A stretch of DNA of 64,000 bases from Streptomyces montanisoli. GTDB taxonomy: Bacteria > Actinomycetota > Actinomycetes > Streptomycetales > Streptomycetaceae. Position 1 is the stretch's first letter. Each line of letters opens with the position of its first letter. The stretch spans positions 16,738 to 80,737 of the forward strand of contig NZ_JAGIQL010000009.1 of assembly GCF_017813245.1 (NCBI RefSeq), read 5' to 3'. The notes beneath the pieces were generated by a model, which saw nothing but the letters and a program-made list of their open reading frames with translations, made no database searches and was not told the DNA's origin. Position numbers and translations under genes: made by a program. Positions 27,579-38,757 of this stretch are shown here, piece by piece.

Positions 27579-28778
27579 CTAAGTGAAGGCGGGAGTCGTG
27601 GCCGGATGTGTGCTCTCGAGCAGGGTCGAATCACCCATTTCGTTGAGTACGAGCGCCAGCGCGCCGAGCACCTCGGCACGCCCCCCGAGCGCACCGGGGA
27701 GCACCGACAACTGGCGCCCCGCGCTGGGGATGGCGTAGCGCGAGACGGACTCCCTGATGGGCGCGAGCACCAGTTCCCCCGCCTCCGCGAGATCGCCCCC
27801 CAGGACGACTCTGGAGGGGTTCAGGAGGTTGCACAGATTGGCCACTCCGCTGCCGACGTGGCGGCCGACATCGCCGACGACCCTACGGCATCCCGGGTCG
27901 CCCTCGCGCGCCAGTTGCACGACCCGTTCCATGGTCAACTCGGAGCCGTGGCTGGGCTGGAGGAGCGGCAGCACGTACCGCGCCGCGGCGAACGTCTCCA
28001 GGCAGCCGCGGTTGCCGCAGCGGCACACCGGGCCCGCCTCGTCCAGCGTGATGTGGCCGATCTCGCCGGCCGTGCCGCCCGGGCCGCGGTAGATCTGCCC
28101 CGCGATGACGAGGCCCGCCCCGACGCCGCTCGCCACCTTGATGTAGGCGAGGTCCCTGACCCCGCGGCCGCTGCCCCAGACCATCTCGCCCAGGGCGCCG
28201 AGGTTGGCGTCGTTGTCGACGTAGACCGGTACGCCGAGGCGCGCGGCGAGCTCGTCGCCCGGGTTGATCCCGCCCCAGCCCGGGAGGATCGCCGTGGAGC
28301 CGAGCGTGCCGGACTCGACGTCGATGGGGCCCGGCACGCCGAGCCCCACGCCGATGACCTTCTGGCGGTCGATCCCGGTGGTCACGATGAGCCGCTCCAC
28401 CAGCGTCTCGGCCCGGCCGAAGCCGTCCGCGTACGACGCGTCGACGTCCAGCGGCTCGGACTCCTCGGCGAGCACCTGGTGGGCCAGGTTCCCCACGGCC
28501 ACCCGCAGGTGCGTGTGGCCGAAATCGACTCCGAGCACGATGCCGGCGTCGGGGCTGAGCGAGACACTGCGGGCCCTGCGGCCGCCGGCGGAGGTCGGGG
28601 TGACCTCGACCGTGCCGCCGTCCTTGAGTTCCCGGACGATGTTGGAGACCGTGGCGGCGGAGAGTCCCGTACTCCTGGCGATCTCGGCCTGCGTGAGCGA
28701 ACCGGCCATACGCACGGCGCGTACCACCCGTTCCAGGTTTGCCCGGTGCAGGGACGACTGCGACCCCGGAGTCTGCAC
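27579..28778 (-). CDS. rok7B7: ROK-family transcriptional regulator
   Basis: 399 aa. N-terminal winged HTH (about 15-65: LTQAEIARSTGLSAATVSN, then IVREL), then a ROK/glucokinase-like domain with VLGVDFGHTHLRVAVG, the Zn motif CRCGNRGCLE and YVDNDANLGALGE. It is placed immediately upstream of xylF as in S. coelicolor SCO6008 (rok7B7), which, from memory, controls xylFGH and influences carbon catabolite control, development and antibiotics. GTG start with GGAGTGGA upstream. The catalytic Asp of glucokinases (VDNDANLGA) is kept, but regulators of this family are not known as kinases. Confidence 0.9.
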   Translation of the reverse strand: MQTPGSQSSLHRANLERVVRAVRMAGSLTQAEIARSTGLSAATVSNIVRELKDGGTVEVTPTSAGGRRARSVSLSPDAGIVLGVDFGHTHLRVAVGNLAHQVLAEESEPLDVDASYADGFGRAETLVERLIVTTGIDRQKVIGVGLGVPGPIDVESGTLGSTAILPGWGGINPGDELAARLGVPVYVDNDANLGALGEMVWGSGRGVRDLAYIKVASGVGAGLVIAGQIYRGPGGTAGEIGHITLDEAGPVCRCGNRGCLETFAAARYVLPLLQPSHGSELTMERVVQLAREGDPGCRRVVGDVGRHVGSGVANLCNLLNPSRVVLGGDLAEAGELVLAPIRESVSRYAIPSAGRQLSVLPGALGGRAEVLGALALVLNEMGDSTLLESTHPATTPAFT

Positions 28779-28875
28779 GGATCATCCACTCCTGCCCTGG
28801 CGGGCGGCACGACGACCGCCTGCCGGTGGGGCCGCGTCACTGAGACCCCGACGTTTCTCCAACTTGTGAACCCTA

Positions 28876-28905
28876 AGCTCAGCCTTTGGGGCCACCTCCC
28901 GTCAA
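28876..28905 (-). promoter_or_regulatory. Possible rok7B7 promoter
   Basis: Minus strand -35 TTGACG (28905-28900) and, 18 nt on, TGAGCT (28881-28876). The -10 is poor, so this is a weak call; it is the only TTGACG-type box in the 228-bp spacer, about 100 bp before the GTG. Confidence 0.3.
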
Positions 28906-28953
28906 GACCTTGAGCGATGCCACCACGGGCAAAAGGTCCGAATTAAATGGAAA

Positions 28954-28979
28954 TGCCCGCCGACAATTGTCGACGGGCA
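28954..28979 (-). terminator. Terminator of ngcEFG-type operon
   Basis: A 26-bp near-perfect palindrome (TGCCCGCCGACAATTGTCG followed by ACGGGCA, one mismatched pair), 28 bp after the last permease stop. Confidence 0.7.
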
Positions 28980-29006
28980 ACCCCTGATCCGATGTTTTCG
29001 CTGACG

Positions 29007-29927
29007 TTACTTCAGCGCTCCCGCGGTGAGCCCCGCGACGACCTGGCGCTGGAAGATGATGTACGCGGCCAGCACGGGCAGCATCGCCATCACGAGCCCC
29101 GCGAACAGGCCCGACCAGTCCCCCTTGTATCCCTGGCTGGTGGCGAGGGCCACCAGGCCCTGGGAGAGCACCTTGTGGTTCGGGTCGGTGTTGAGCACCG
29201 TCGGCAGCAGGTACTGGTTCCACTGGCCGAGGAAGTTGAAGATCCCGACGCTGATCAGGCCGGGCTTCGCCATGGGGAGCATGACCTGGAAGAAGGTGCG
29301 GGTGTGTGACGCACCGTCGATGATCGCCGCCTCCGCCACCGAGGTCGGCAGCGTTTTGAAGAACGAGGTGAGGAAGAAGACGGTGAACGGCAGCGAGTAC
29401 GCGATGTAGACGATGATCAACCCGGGGATCGTGTTGAGCAGCGACAGGTTCTGCATCACGTAGAACAGCGGGACGAGCGCCAGGATGATCGGGAAGCTCA
29501 TTCCTCCGATGAACAGGAAGTAGATGAACCTGTTGCCGGGAAACTCGAACCGGGCCAGCACGTACGCGGCCATCGAGCCGAGCAGCAGCGTGCCGAAGAG
29601 CGAGAACGCCACCACGATGATCGTGTTGAGGAAGTAGTCGCTCATGTGCGCCTGGCTCCAGGCGCGCGACCAGTTCTCGAAGTGCAGGTGGCTGGGGAAC
29701 GACCACGGCGAGGTGAAGATCGACTTGTCGTCCTTGAAGGAGGTCATGACCGCCCACAGCAGCGGCATCACCACCAGGATCGCCCAGATCACCAGGACGC
29801 CGTGGGAGAAGACGTTGAGTACCCCGCCGGTCTTCTTCTCGCCGTGCTCGCGGCCCGGGCCGTTCTTGGCGGCCGGTACGCGCGGGGGCACGGTCTCGGC
29901 GGGCTGCGGTGAGGTGTCAGTGCTCAT
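29007..29927 (-). CDS. ngcG: Sugar ABC permease, NgcG type (MalG family)
   Basis: 306 aa with six predicted membrane helices. The EAA loop EAAIIDGASHTRTFFQVMLP (about residues 205-224) is the contact point for the ATPase. N-terminal 35 residues are polar and cytoplasmic. Its start overlaps the preceding permease stop by one base (TGATG), so synthesis is coupled. With the NgcE- and NgcF-like genes it forms a CUT1 importer for N-acetylglucosamine/N,N'-diacetylchitobiose. No ATPase gene is present; in Streptomyces the shared ATPase MsiK serves such systems. Confidence 0.88.
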   Translation of the reverse strand: MSTDTSPQPAETVPPRVPAAKNGPGREHGEKKTGGVLNVFSHGVLVIWAILVVMPLLWAVMTSFKDDKSIFTSPWSFPSHLHFENWSRAWSQAHMSDYFLNTIIVVAFSLFGTLLLGSMAAYVLARFEFPGNRFIYFLFIGGMSFPIILALVPLFYVMQNLSLLNTIPGLIIVYIAYSLPFTVFFLTSFFKTLPTSVAEAAIIDGASHTRTFFQVMLPMAKPGLISVGIFNFLGQWNQYLLPTVLNTDPNHKVLSQGLVALATSQGYKGDWSGLFAGLVMAMLPVLAAYIIFQRQVVAGLTAGALK

Positions 29928-30850
29928 CAGAACTCCAGCCGTTCGCGCCGGCCCATACGCAGCACCCCGGCGGCGAACACCAGGGTGACGAGGAGGAGGG
30001 CGACGCCGATGGCGGTCGCGTAGCCGGCCTGGCCACTGTGGAACGCCTTCTGGTAGACGTACAGGCTCAGGACGTTGGTGGAATCGGCGGGTCCGCCGGG
30101 GCCGACGGTCATGATCTGGGTGACGGCGAAGGACTCGGCTCCGAGTGAGAGCACGCCCATGTAGACCCAGCCGGACTGCACGGTGTCCCACAGCAGGGGC
30201 AGCGTGATCCGGAAGAAGGTGGTGGCGCGGGACGCCCCGTCGAGCAGGGCGGCCTCGTAGAAGTCCTTGGGGATGGACGCCATGCCCGCGGAGAACAGCA
30301 CCACGAAGAAGCCGACCTGGCTCCACATCAGGACGGCCATCACGCACCACAGCGCGAGCCCCGGGTCGCCGAGCCACTCCGGCTGCACGCCGCCGAGCCC
30401 GATGGCGTCCAGGAAGGCATTGAGCGCCCCGCTGTCCGGGTTGTAGAGGAACTGGAAGAGCAGGGCGACGATCGCGATGGACAGCACCTGCGGGAAGAAG
30501 TAGACGATCTTGTAGAACGAGGAGCCCTGGACGCCCGCGACCGCGGCGCCCTTCTTCCTGCGTCCGCCCACGTTCAGCATGAACGACAGGAACAGCGCGA
30601 TGGCCAGCACCACCACGGGCAGCACCAGGACGTAGATCACGCTGTGCCGGAAGGACGCCCAGAAGGTCGGGTCGTTCATCATCCGCCGGTAGTTGTCGAG
30701 CCCGGTCACCGAGAACTGGGGACTGAGCCCCGTCCAGTTGGTGAACGAGTAGTAGATCGACTGGATGAACGGCCAGATGACGAAGATGGCGTAGAACGCC
30801 AGGGGGACGATCAGGAACCCCACGATGAACCGGTACTTGCCGTGCTGCAT
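29927..30850 (-). CDS. ngcF: Sugar ABC permease, NgcF type (MalF family)
   Basis: 307 aa, six membrane helices, starting with YRFIVGFLIVPLAFYAIFV. The EAA loop is EAALLDGASRATTFFRITLP. It pairs with the following NgcG-type permease to form the channel. The ATG at 30850 has GGGAGA three bases upstream; in-frame extensions enter the hairpin that follows the binding-protein gene. The 143-bp gap to that gene contains a large hairpin, which probably lowers permease expression relative to the binding protein. Confidence 0.88.
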   Translation of the reverse strand: MQHGKYRFIVGFLIVPLAFYAIFVIWPFIQSIYYSFTNWTGLSPQFSVTGLDNYRRMMNDPTFWASFRHSVIYVLVLPVVVLAIALFLSFMLNVGGRRKKGAAVAGVQGSSFYKIVYFFPQVLSIAIVALLFQFLYNPDSGALNAFLDAIGLGGVQPEWLGDPGLALWCVMAVLMWSQVGFFVVLFSAGMASIPKDFYEAALLDGASRATTFFRITLPLLWDTVQSGWVYMGVLSLGAESFAVTQIMTVGPGGPADSTNVLSLYVYQKAFHSGQAGYATAIGVALLLVTLVFAAGVLRMGRRERLEF

Positions 30851-30928
30851 GTCTCCCGACCCCGAATCCTCGACGGCGCCGCCCCATGGCGTGCCGCCGT
30901 GCCGACTTGGCGCGTGCCGGCCGGCGAG

Positions 30929-30990
30929 GTGCGGACCGGCACGAGCGGCCGGAGGCCCGGTGTGCCCGGGCGCCTCCGGCCGTCCGCACC
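30929..30990 (-). other. Large intercistronic hairpin after ngcE
   Basis: Outer stem GGTGCGGAC/GTCCGCACC and inner stem CGGCCGGAGGC/GCCTCCGGCCG with a bulge on the left arm. It starts 3 bp after the ngcE stop on the minus strand and precedes ngcF. Partial terminator or mRNA-stabilising element. Confidence 0.7.
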
Positions 30991-30993
30991 GCC

Positions 30994-32445
30994 CTACTGG
31001 TGCTTGTAGTGCGTGATGGACGAGTCCTTGGCCGCCGCGTCGGAGTACTGCTGGCACTTCTTGACGCATTCGGCCGGGGTCATGCGGCCGGCCATCATCT
31101 CGCCGAGCGCGCCCACGCCGATCTTCTGCTTCTGCAGGTCGACGTACCAGTCCTGCAGGCGCGGGTTGAGTACGTTGCCGCCGGCCAGCTTCAGCGCGTC
31201 GGCACCCGACTGGAGGGCGCTCGTGAGCGTGATGCCGTCGGTGCCGCCGTTGTAGGAGCTGAGGGACTTCACCTTCTGGATGAAGTTCTTCGAGGACTCC
31301 TCGCTGAGCATGATGCGCAGCTGCTCCATGGCGCCCAGCGGGTTCTTCGCCTTGGCCGGCACGATGTACGGCTCACCGCCCGAGGCCCAGATGGTGCCGA
31401 ACGGCAGCTTGTCGCTCGAGTCGAGGCTGGAGGGCGCCGAGACCTTCATCTGGAAGTCCTTCGGCGTGGTCTTCGCCGCCTCGTTCTCCACCCAGGAGCC
31501 GTCGGGGATGAAGAGCGCCTTGTACTGCGTCCACGCGGTCTGCGACTGGATGTGGTCGAGGCCCGGCGTGCCCTGGAGGATGTAGCCCTTCTTGTAGAGC
31601 TCGTAGTACGCGTCGAAGGCGGCCTTGACGGCGGGCGCCTTCCAGCAGTTCGGCTCCAGGTTGTCGATGGCGTCCAGGACCTCGCGGCCGCCGATCTTGC
31701 CGATGAAGGGGTACAGCGAGAACGGGATGTAGTACGGGTACTTGCCCGCGTACGTCCAGCCCGCGACGCCCTTCTTCTTGGCCTTGGCGCACAGCGCCAG
31801 CATGTCGTCCCAGTTCTCCGGGTACTTCGCGTCGAAGCGGTCGAGCGCCTTCTGCGAGTACCACACGCCGTACACGGTGTACGCGTAGTTCATGACGTAG
31901 ACGGGCTTGCCGTTGTACTGGCCCATCTCCAGGACGCCCGGCCGCAGCGTGTCGCGGACCTTCTTGTTCGGGTCGTCGTAGGAGGGGGCGTCCATCAGCG
32001 GGGTCAGGTCGGCCAGCTGCTTCTGGCCGACGAGGACGCCCATGTCCATCTGCTCGGCGCCCGAGTTGTCGATGAGGTCGGGCGGAGTGCCGCCGTTGAA
32101 GCGGGGCTGGAGCGTCGTCTGGATCTTCTGCGTCGGGGTGAGCGTGACCTTCGCCTTGGGGAAGGTCTTGTTGTACAGGACGTTGGCGTCCTTCGCGTAC
32201 TGCGTGCCGAAGCCTCCGTCGAAGATGACGAAGTCGAGCGGGGCGGTCGCGTTCACTCCCAGCGGGTTCTTGGCGCTGGTCCTGCCCTTGTTCGGCTTGG
32301 GCGTGCCGTTGCTGTCCCCGCCGCCGCTCGCGCAGGCGCTCAGGAAGCTCACCGCCGGCACGCCGACCAGGCCGAGGGCCGCTGACCGCTTGATCACATC
32401 GCGGCGGCCGAGGCCCCCGTTGTTCTGAGCGGAGGTGGATCCCAT
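30994..32445 (-). CDS. ngcE: N-acetylglucosamine/chitobiose-binding lipoprotein (NgcE type)
   Basis: 483 aa solute-binding protein. The N-terminus LGRRDVIKRSA followed by a hydrophobic stretch and the lipobox LSACAS looks like a Tat-type lipoprotein signal. The body is a type II sugar-binding fold with NWDDMLALCAKAKKKGV and IIWASGGEPYIVPA-like (TIWASGGEPYIVPA) segments; length and order with two permeases match NgcEFG, and SCO6005-6007 in S. coelicolor by synteny. The ATG at 32445 has GAGGAC at proper distance; an upstream TTG is less likely. A DasR-like site overlaps its promoter. GlcNAc versus diacetylchitobiose preference cannot be read from the sequence. Confidence 0.88.
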   Translation of the reverse strand: MGSTSAQNNGGLGRRDVIKRSAALGLVGVPAVSFLSACASGGGDSNGTPKPNKGRTSAKNPLGVNATAPLDFVIFDGGFGTQYAKDANVLYNKTFPKAKVTLTPTQKIQTTLQPRFNGGTPPDLIDNSGAEQMDMGVLVGQKQLADLTPLMDAPSYDDPNKKVRDTLRPGVLEMGQYNGKPVYVMNYAYTVYGVWYSQKALDRFDAKYPENWDDMLALCAKAKKKGVAGWTYAGKYPYYIPFSLYPFIGKIGGREVLDAIDNLEPNCWKAPAVKAAFDAYYELYKKGYILQGTPGLDHIQSQTAWTQYKALFIPDGSWVENEAAKTTPKDFQMKVSAPSSLDSSDKLPFGTIWASGGEPYIVPAKAKNPLGAMEQLRIMLSEESSKNFIQKVKSLSSYNGGTDGITLTSALQSGADALKLAGGNVLNPRLQDWYVDLQKQKIGVGALGEMMAGRMTPAECVKKCQQYSDAAAKDSSITHYKHQ

Positions 32446-32541
32446 GCTCAAGTCCTCGCCTTCTCCAGGACTCAGGCGGTGTGTCGGCCGGCCGTCCTTC
32501 TCGTCTGAGGCGAAGGCCCCGCCACCGCGGGTCTATGAAGC

Positions 32542-32561
32542 TGGTCGTACAGAGTGGTCGT
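32542..32561 (-). repeat. Two TGGTCGT direct repeats 13 bp apart in the ngcE leader
   Basis: TGGTCGT occurs at 32542-32548 and 32555-32561, about 100-115 bp before ngcE. A minus-strand TTGACG (32564-32559) and TTCATA (32539-32534, 19-nt spacing) could form a second promoter over these repeats. Low certainty. Confidence 0.4.
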
Positions 32562-32681
32562 CAAGTGTTCGCGTACGGATCACAAAGGAGAGCGGCCCGG
32601 CCTTACGAACGGATACGGGCAGAGTCCTCCCGCCGTCCCCCCTTGGCCCGGCCTGCACCGAAAGCTCCAGGACGGACGCCG

Positions 32682-32714
32682 ACAGGTATAGTCCACTTCC
32701 CGCCGAAGGAGCAA
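32682..32714 (-). promoter_or_regulatory. ngcE promoter with DasR-like element
   Basis: Minus strand: -35 TTGCTC (32714-32709), 18-nt spacer, -10 TATACC (32690-32685). AGTGGACTATACCTGT (32697-32682) covers the -10 and matches the DasR element consensus A(C/G)TGGTCTAGACCA(G/C)T at 13 of 16 positions. This predicts a leader of about 230 nt and repression by DasR. Confidence 0.6.
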
Positions 32715-33411
32715 GATCGAAAGCAAACTTGGTCGCCACTCTTTCCCTAGTTGAGACCTCGCGGAAATGTAGCCCCATTGCCGAACGATTTGGTGCGTAC
32801 TCGCCGATCGGAATGAATAATTCCGCGAATTTCTCCTGTGCAACACCCTTGACAGGCGGGCCTCTTCGGTCGCCGATCATGCCGAAGTCGCGCGCACACA
32901 CGGTCGCGGGCCGCTCCTCGGGCGGACGTCGCGCCGAACGCCGTGGACCCCGCCTCAACGGCGCAAAGCGGGATCAAAGCGGGGTCACAGCGTGTGCCGG
33001 TCGCGCCCGGGCGGGCGGTTTCCCGTCCCCTTCTCCCGAACGGCAAAAGGCCGCGAAAAGGAAGCGGCGACGTACGGAACAGCCCGAAAAGCGCCGTTAC
33101 TGCCCGAGGTGACGCCGACGTTCCGGGTAAAGCCGGTGCGCGCCGGGGGCCGCCGTGGTGACCGGCGCGGTGCCGGGAGCCGTGACGCGGCGGTTCGGCG
33201 CGCCGAACGCCCGGTGAACGGGCGATGGACGGCCTTGGACGGGCTTGGACGGGTGGCACGGCGGTGCGAAACGTGCGGTGAGTACGTCCGGACGATGTGT
33301 AGACCTGGCGAGGATGGGGACACGGGTGACGTGGCGGCGTACCGTTCAGCAGACCGTCACGTCCACCGGCCGTCAGATCGGCCGGCCGTCGCACCCAGGG
33401 GGCGAGCCAAG
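32715..33411. other. About 700 bp without a recognisable gene
   Basis: Between the ngcE promoter and a possible small gene. An AT-richer patch at 32755-32860 contains the hairpin CGGAAT-GAATA-ATTCCG (around 32810-32826) and, on the minus strand, a TTGCAC...TATTCA promoter-like pair with 18-nt spacing. On the plus strand a TTGACA occurs near 32849. A small RNA or an unannotated leader is possible; no protein with normal codon bias was found. Confidence 0.4.
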
Positions 33412-33516
33412 GTGATCCAAGAGACGTACACCGTCCTCTGCGCGCTCCTGGCGCTGATCGGCATCGCCTGCGTCCTTTGGGCGTGGAACGTGAGCGGTCG
33501 CGGCGGCGCTTCCTGA
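33412..33516 (+). CDS. Possible small membrane protein
   Basis: 34 aa, GTG start with AGGGGGCGAG about six bases upstream. One predicted transmembrane helix (VLCALLALIGIACVLWAW) with a short polar start (IQETYT) and a small Gly/Arg tail. Third codon positions are mostly G or C, as for real genes here, but the length makes chance likely. It ends 4 bp before the stop of the convergent TetR gene. No function can be assigned. Confidence 0.42.
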   Translation: MIQETYTVLCALLALIGIACVLWAWNVSGRGGAS

Positions 33517-33520
33517 CGCG

Positions 33521-34063
33521 TCAGCCGAGCAGGCGCCGGACGAGGGGCAGCAGGTCGTCCTGGTCCGCTGATGCCAGGTGCTCCAGCGTGCCCGTCCGGC
33601 GCGCCAGCACGACCCCCACGAACGCGGCCGTGAGCAGCTCGGCGCGCAGCTCCGGGCGGTCGTCGCCCTCCCGTACGAAGTGCTCCCGCAGCGGCCCCAC
33701 GATGCGGCGCTCCAGCTCGGCCGCGGCCGCGGCGTGCGCCTCCGGGTCGTCGTAGGGGCGGACGGCCACCTGCGCGACAGGGCCCGGCCCCTGCCGGTCG
33801 AAGCGGCGCAGCAGGCCGCCGAGCCGCTCGGCGTCGAACAGGTCGGCGAAGGTCTCCGCGTCGCTCTCCGCGCGCAGCACCGCGACGAACAGTTGCGCCT
33901 TGCCGCCGAAGTACCGGGCGATCATGGCCGGGTCGACGCCCGCGTGCTCGCCGATGTCGCGGGAGGTGGTCCTGTCGTAGCCGCGCTCGGCGAAGAGTTC
34001 GGCGGCCGCCCGCAGCAGCCGCTCCTTGCTCGCAGCGGCGTCACGGCGCCTGGGCTCGGGCAC
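33521..34063 (-). CDS. TetR-family transcriptional regulator
   Basis: 180 aa. N-terminal TetR HTH: ERLLRAAAELFAERGYDRT, then SRDIGEHAGVDPAMIARYFGG (about residues 15-60). The C-terminal ligand domain resembles the TetR_C_17 type seen next to efflux pumps. GTG start lies 5 nt after the stop of the upstream MFS gene, so the pair is one operon, pump first. It probably represses its own operon; tandem repeats in the pump promoter are candidate binding sites. Ligand unknown. Confidence 0.9.
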   Translation of the reverse strand: MPEPRRRDAAASKERLLRAAAELFAERGYDRTTSRDIGEHAGVDPAMIARYFGGKAQLFVAVLRAESDAETFADLFDAERLGGLLRRFDRQGPGPVAQVAVRPYDDPEAHAAAAAELERRIVGPLREHFVREGDDRPELRAELLTAAFVGVVLARRTGTLEHLASADQDDLLPLVRRLLG

Positions 34064-34068
34064 GGCGG

Positions 34069-35679
34069 TCAGTTCCCGGCGTCGTCGCGCGAGGGGCGGC
34101 GACCGGCGGCGGAGGCGGCAGGTCCCGCCGGGGCGGCCGGGGTGGCGGGCACCGCGTCGGCGAGGCCCTCGTCGGCCAGCACCCGGTCGGCGGCGGCCCG
34201 CTGAACCCGTTGTTCCGGCAGGCGCGGCGACCCGGCGGCGGCCGGTCCCGCGATCGAGCCACCCGCTGCCCGGCGCGTACGCACCCTGGGCAGCAGGACG
34301 GCCGCGACGGCCGTGGCGATCCACATGGCGCACGCGATGAGCCCCGCGTCCGTGTAACCGCCGTCGGTGGGCAGGGCCTTGCCGGCCGAGGTGTGAGCTT
34401 CGAGCACCACGGCGCTCATGGTACTTCCCGCCGCGTAGCCGACGTACCTGATGACCTGGTTGAAGCTCGTGGCACTGCCCGTCTCCTCGGGCGGGACCGA
34501 GCCGACGATGAGGCCGGGCATCACCGCGAAGATCGCGCCGACGCCGAGGCCCGCGAGCGCCATCACCACGAGGACCTCCCACATGGCGCCCCGCGCGTAG
34601 CTGAACATCACCATCGAGAGCAGCATCACGAACGCGCCGAGGCCGAGGGCCACGCCGACGGGGATCCGGGTGACGAGGGCGCGGGTGACCCGGGTGGAGA
34701 CGACGCTCGCGGCGGAGAACGGCGTGAGGACGAGGCCGGCGACGAACACGGAGGCGCCGAGCCCGTAGCCGCTGCTGACGGGCGTCTGCACGAAGCGCGT
34801 CACGAGTGAGATGAGGAGGTACATGCCGACGCCCGCGAGCAGGGCGGTGACGTCGGCGGTCAGGACCGAGGGCAGCCGGAGCAGCCGCAGGTCGACCAGC
34901 GGGTGCGCGGCGAGCAGCTCCCGTACGACCCACCCGGCGAGCACGAGGACCGATCCCCCGACGACGCAGCACAGCAGCGGTGACGTCCAGCCCCAGCTCT
35001 CGCCCTCGCTGAGCGAGAGCAGCAGGCCGACGAGCGCGACGCCGAGCAGGACGGATCCCGGCAGGTCGAGGGGGCGGGCCGGGCGGTGCGCGGAGGAGGG
35101 CACGACGATCGCGGCCACGACGAGTCCGAGGGCGCTGACGACGGCGCCGAACCAGAAGGCGGCGTGCAGCCCGCCGAACTGGGCGACGAGCCCGGTGATC
35201 GGGTAGCCGAGCCCGACGCCGGCGACGGTGGTGACGGACAGGACCGCGGCGGCGGGCCGGGAGCGCTCGGGAGGCAGCGCGTCGCGCACTGCGGTGATGC
35301 CGAGCGGGGTGAGGCCGAGCCCGATGCCCTGCATGGCCCTGCCGACCAGGAGGAACGGGAAGCCGAGCGGGAGCGCGGCGAGCACGGCGCCGGCGGTGAC
35401 GGCGACGAGCGAGGCGATGATGACGCGCCGCCGGTGCGGCCCGTCCCCGAGCCGGCCGGTCAGCGGCGTGGCGACGGCGGCGACCAGGAACGTCACGGTG
35501 AGCGCCCACTGGGCGTCGCCCACGGATATGTGGTCGCTCTGCGCGATCGTCGGTATGAGGGGCGCGCCCAGGCTGCTGACCACGGCGACGACCATCCCCA
35601 TGAACACCAGCCCCGGCACGAGGAAGCGGTGGGGTGCGGGCGCAGGGGTGGGCTCGGGAAGGGGCCGTGCGTGGGTCAT
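34069..35679 (-). CDS. MFS drug/metabolite efflux transporter (DHA2 type)
   Basis: 536 aa with about 14 hydrophobic segments, the DHA2 (EmrB/QacA-like) layout. The loop between helices 2 and 3 reads TGRLGDGPHRRRVI (motif A), and helix 5 carries a GVGLGYPITG motif C-like antiporter signature. The C-terminal 70 residues are a Pro/Ala/Arg-rich cytoplasmic tail. Expected to export a drug-like compound using the proton gradient. First gene of an operon with a TetR regulator. The 13-bp tandem repeats directly upstream point to tight control. Substrate unknown. Confidence 0.9.
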   Translation of the reverse strand: MTHARPLPEPTPAPAPHRFLVPGLVFMGMVVAVVSSLGAPLIPTIAQSDHISVGDAQWALTVTFLVAAVATPLTGRLGDGPHRRRVIIASLVAVTAGAVLAALPLGFPFLLVGRAMQGIGLGLTPLGITAVRDALPPERSRPAAAVLSVTTVAGVGLGYPITGLVAQFGGLHAAFWFGAVVSALGLVVAAIVVPSSAHRPARPLDLPGSVLLGVALVGLLLSLSEGESWGWTSPLLCCVVGGSVLVLAGWVVRELLAAHPLVDLRLLRLPSVLTADVTALLAGVGMYLLISLVTRFVQTPVSSGYGLGASVFVAGLVLTPFSAASVVSTRVTRALVTRIPVGVALGLGAFVMLLSMVMFSYARGAMWEVLVVMALAGLGVGAIFAVMPGLIVGSVPPEETGSATSFNQVIRYVGYAAGSTMSAVVLEAHTSAGKALPTDGGYTDAGLIACAMWIATAVAAVLLPRVRTRRAAGGSIAGPAAAGSPRLPEQRVQRAAADRVLADEGLADAVPATPAAPAGPAASAAGRRPSRDDAGN

Positions 35680-35686
35680 ATTGTCA

Positions 35687-35735
35687 GTCTACGCCCGATG
35701 TCTACAGGCGATGTCTACGGGCGATGTCTACGCCC
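35687..35735. repeat. 13-bp tandem repeats in the MFS promoter
   Basis: GATGTCTACAGGC, GATGTCTACGGGC and GATGTCTACGCCC lie head to tail (35697-35709, 35710-35722, 35723-35735), preceded by a partial copy GTCTACGCCC (35687-35696). They start only 8 bp upstream of the MFS start codon. Likely multiple contact sites for the TetR regulator, or a slippage product. Confidence 0.75.
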
Positions 35736-35811
35736 GGTGACCGTGCACGCTTGGTGGCCGGAACACCGTGACCTGGACCACCGTGGCCGGAACGCCGTGG
35801 CCGGGGACGCG

Positions 35812-35850
35812 GACGGCGCCCCCGCACTCGCCGAGTGCGGGGGCGCCGTC
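35812..35850 (-). terminator. acnA terminator
   Basis: An 18-bp perfect GC-rich stem (35812-35829 with 35833-35850, loop GCC), 34 bp past the acnA stop. It can also end transcription arriving from the other side. Confidence 0.85.
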
Positions 35851-35883
35851 GTGGGGATCCGCGCCGTGCGCGGCCGGCCCGCG

Positions 35884-38676
<2,793 letters not shown>

Positions 38677-38757
38677 GACAGTCTCCTTCTTGATGTGCGC
38701 GTACCTCCGCCATGCTGCCGCCACGAGTCGTCACCGATCCGCTGAGGTAAGACTTAC

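Noticed and set aside
29007..32445. DasABC chitobiose importer
   Set aside because: Position beside rok7B7 and features of the binding protein fit NgcEFG (SCO6005-6007) better; DasABC is normally next to dasR, which is absent here.
32533..32958. Minus-strand frame of 141 codons upstream of ngcE
   Set aside because: It crosses the ngcE promoter with its DasR-like site, uses AT-rich codons unlike neighbours and has no recognisable domain.
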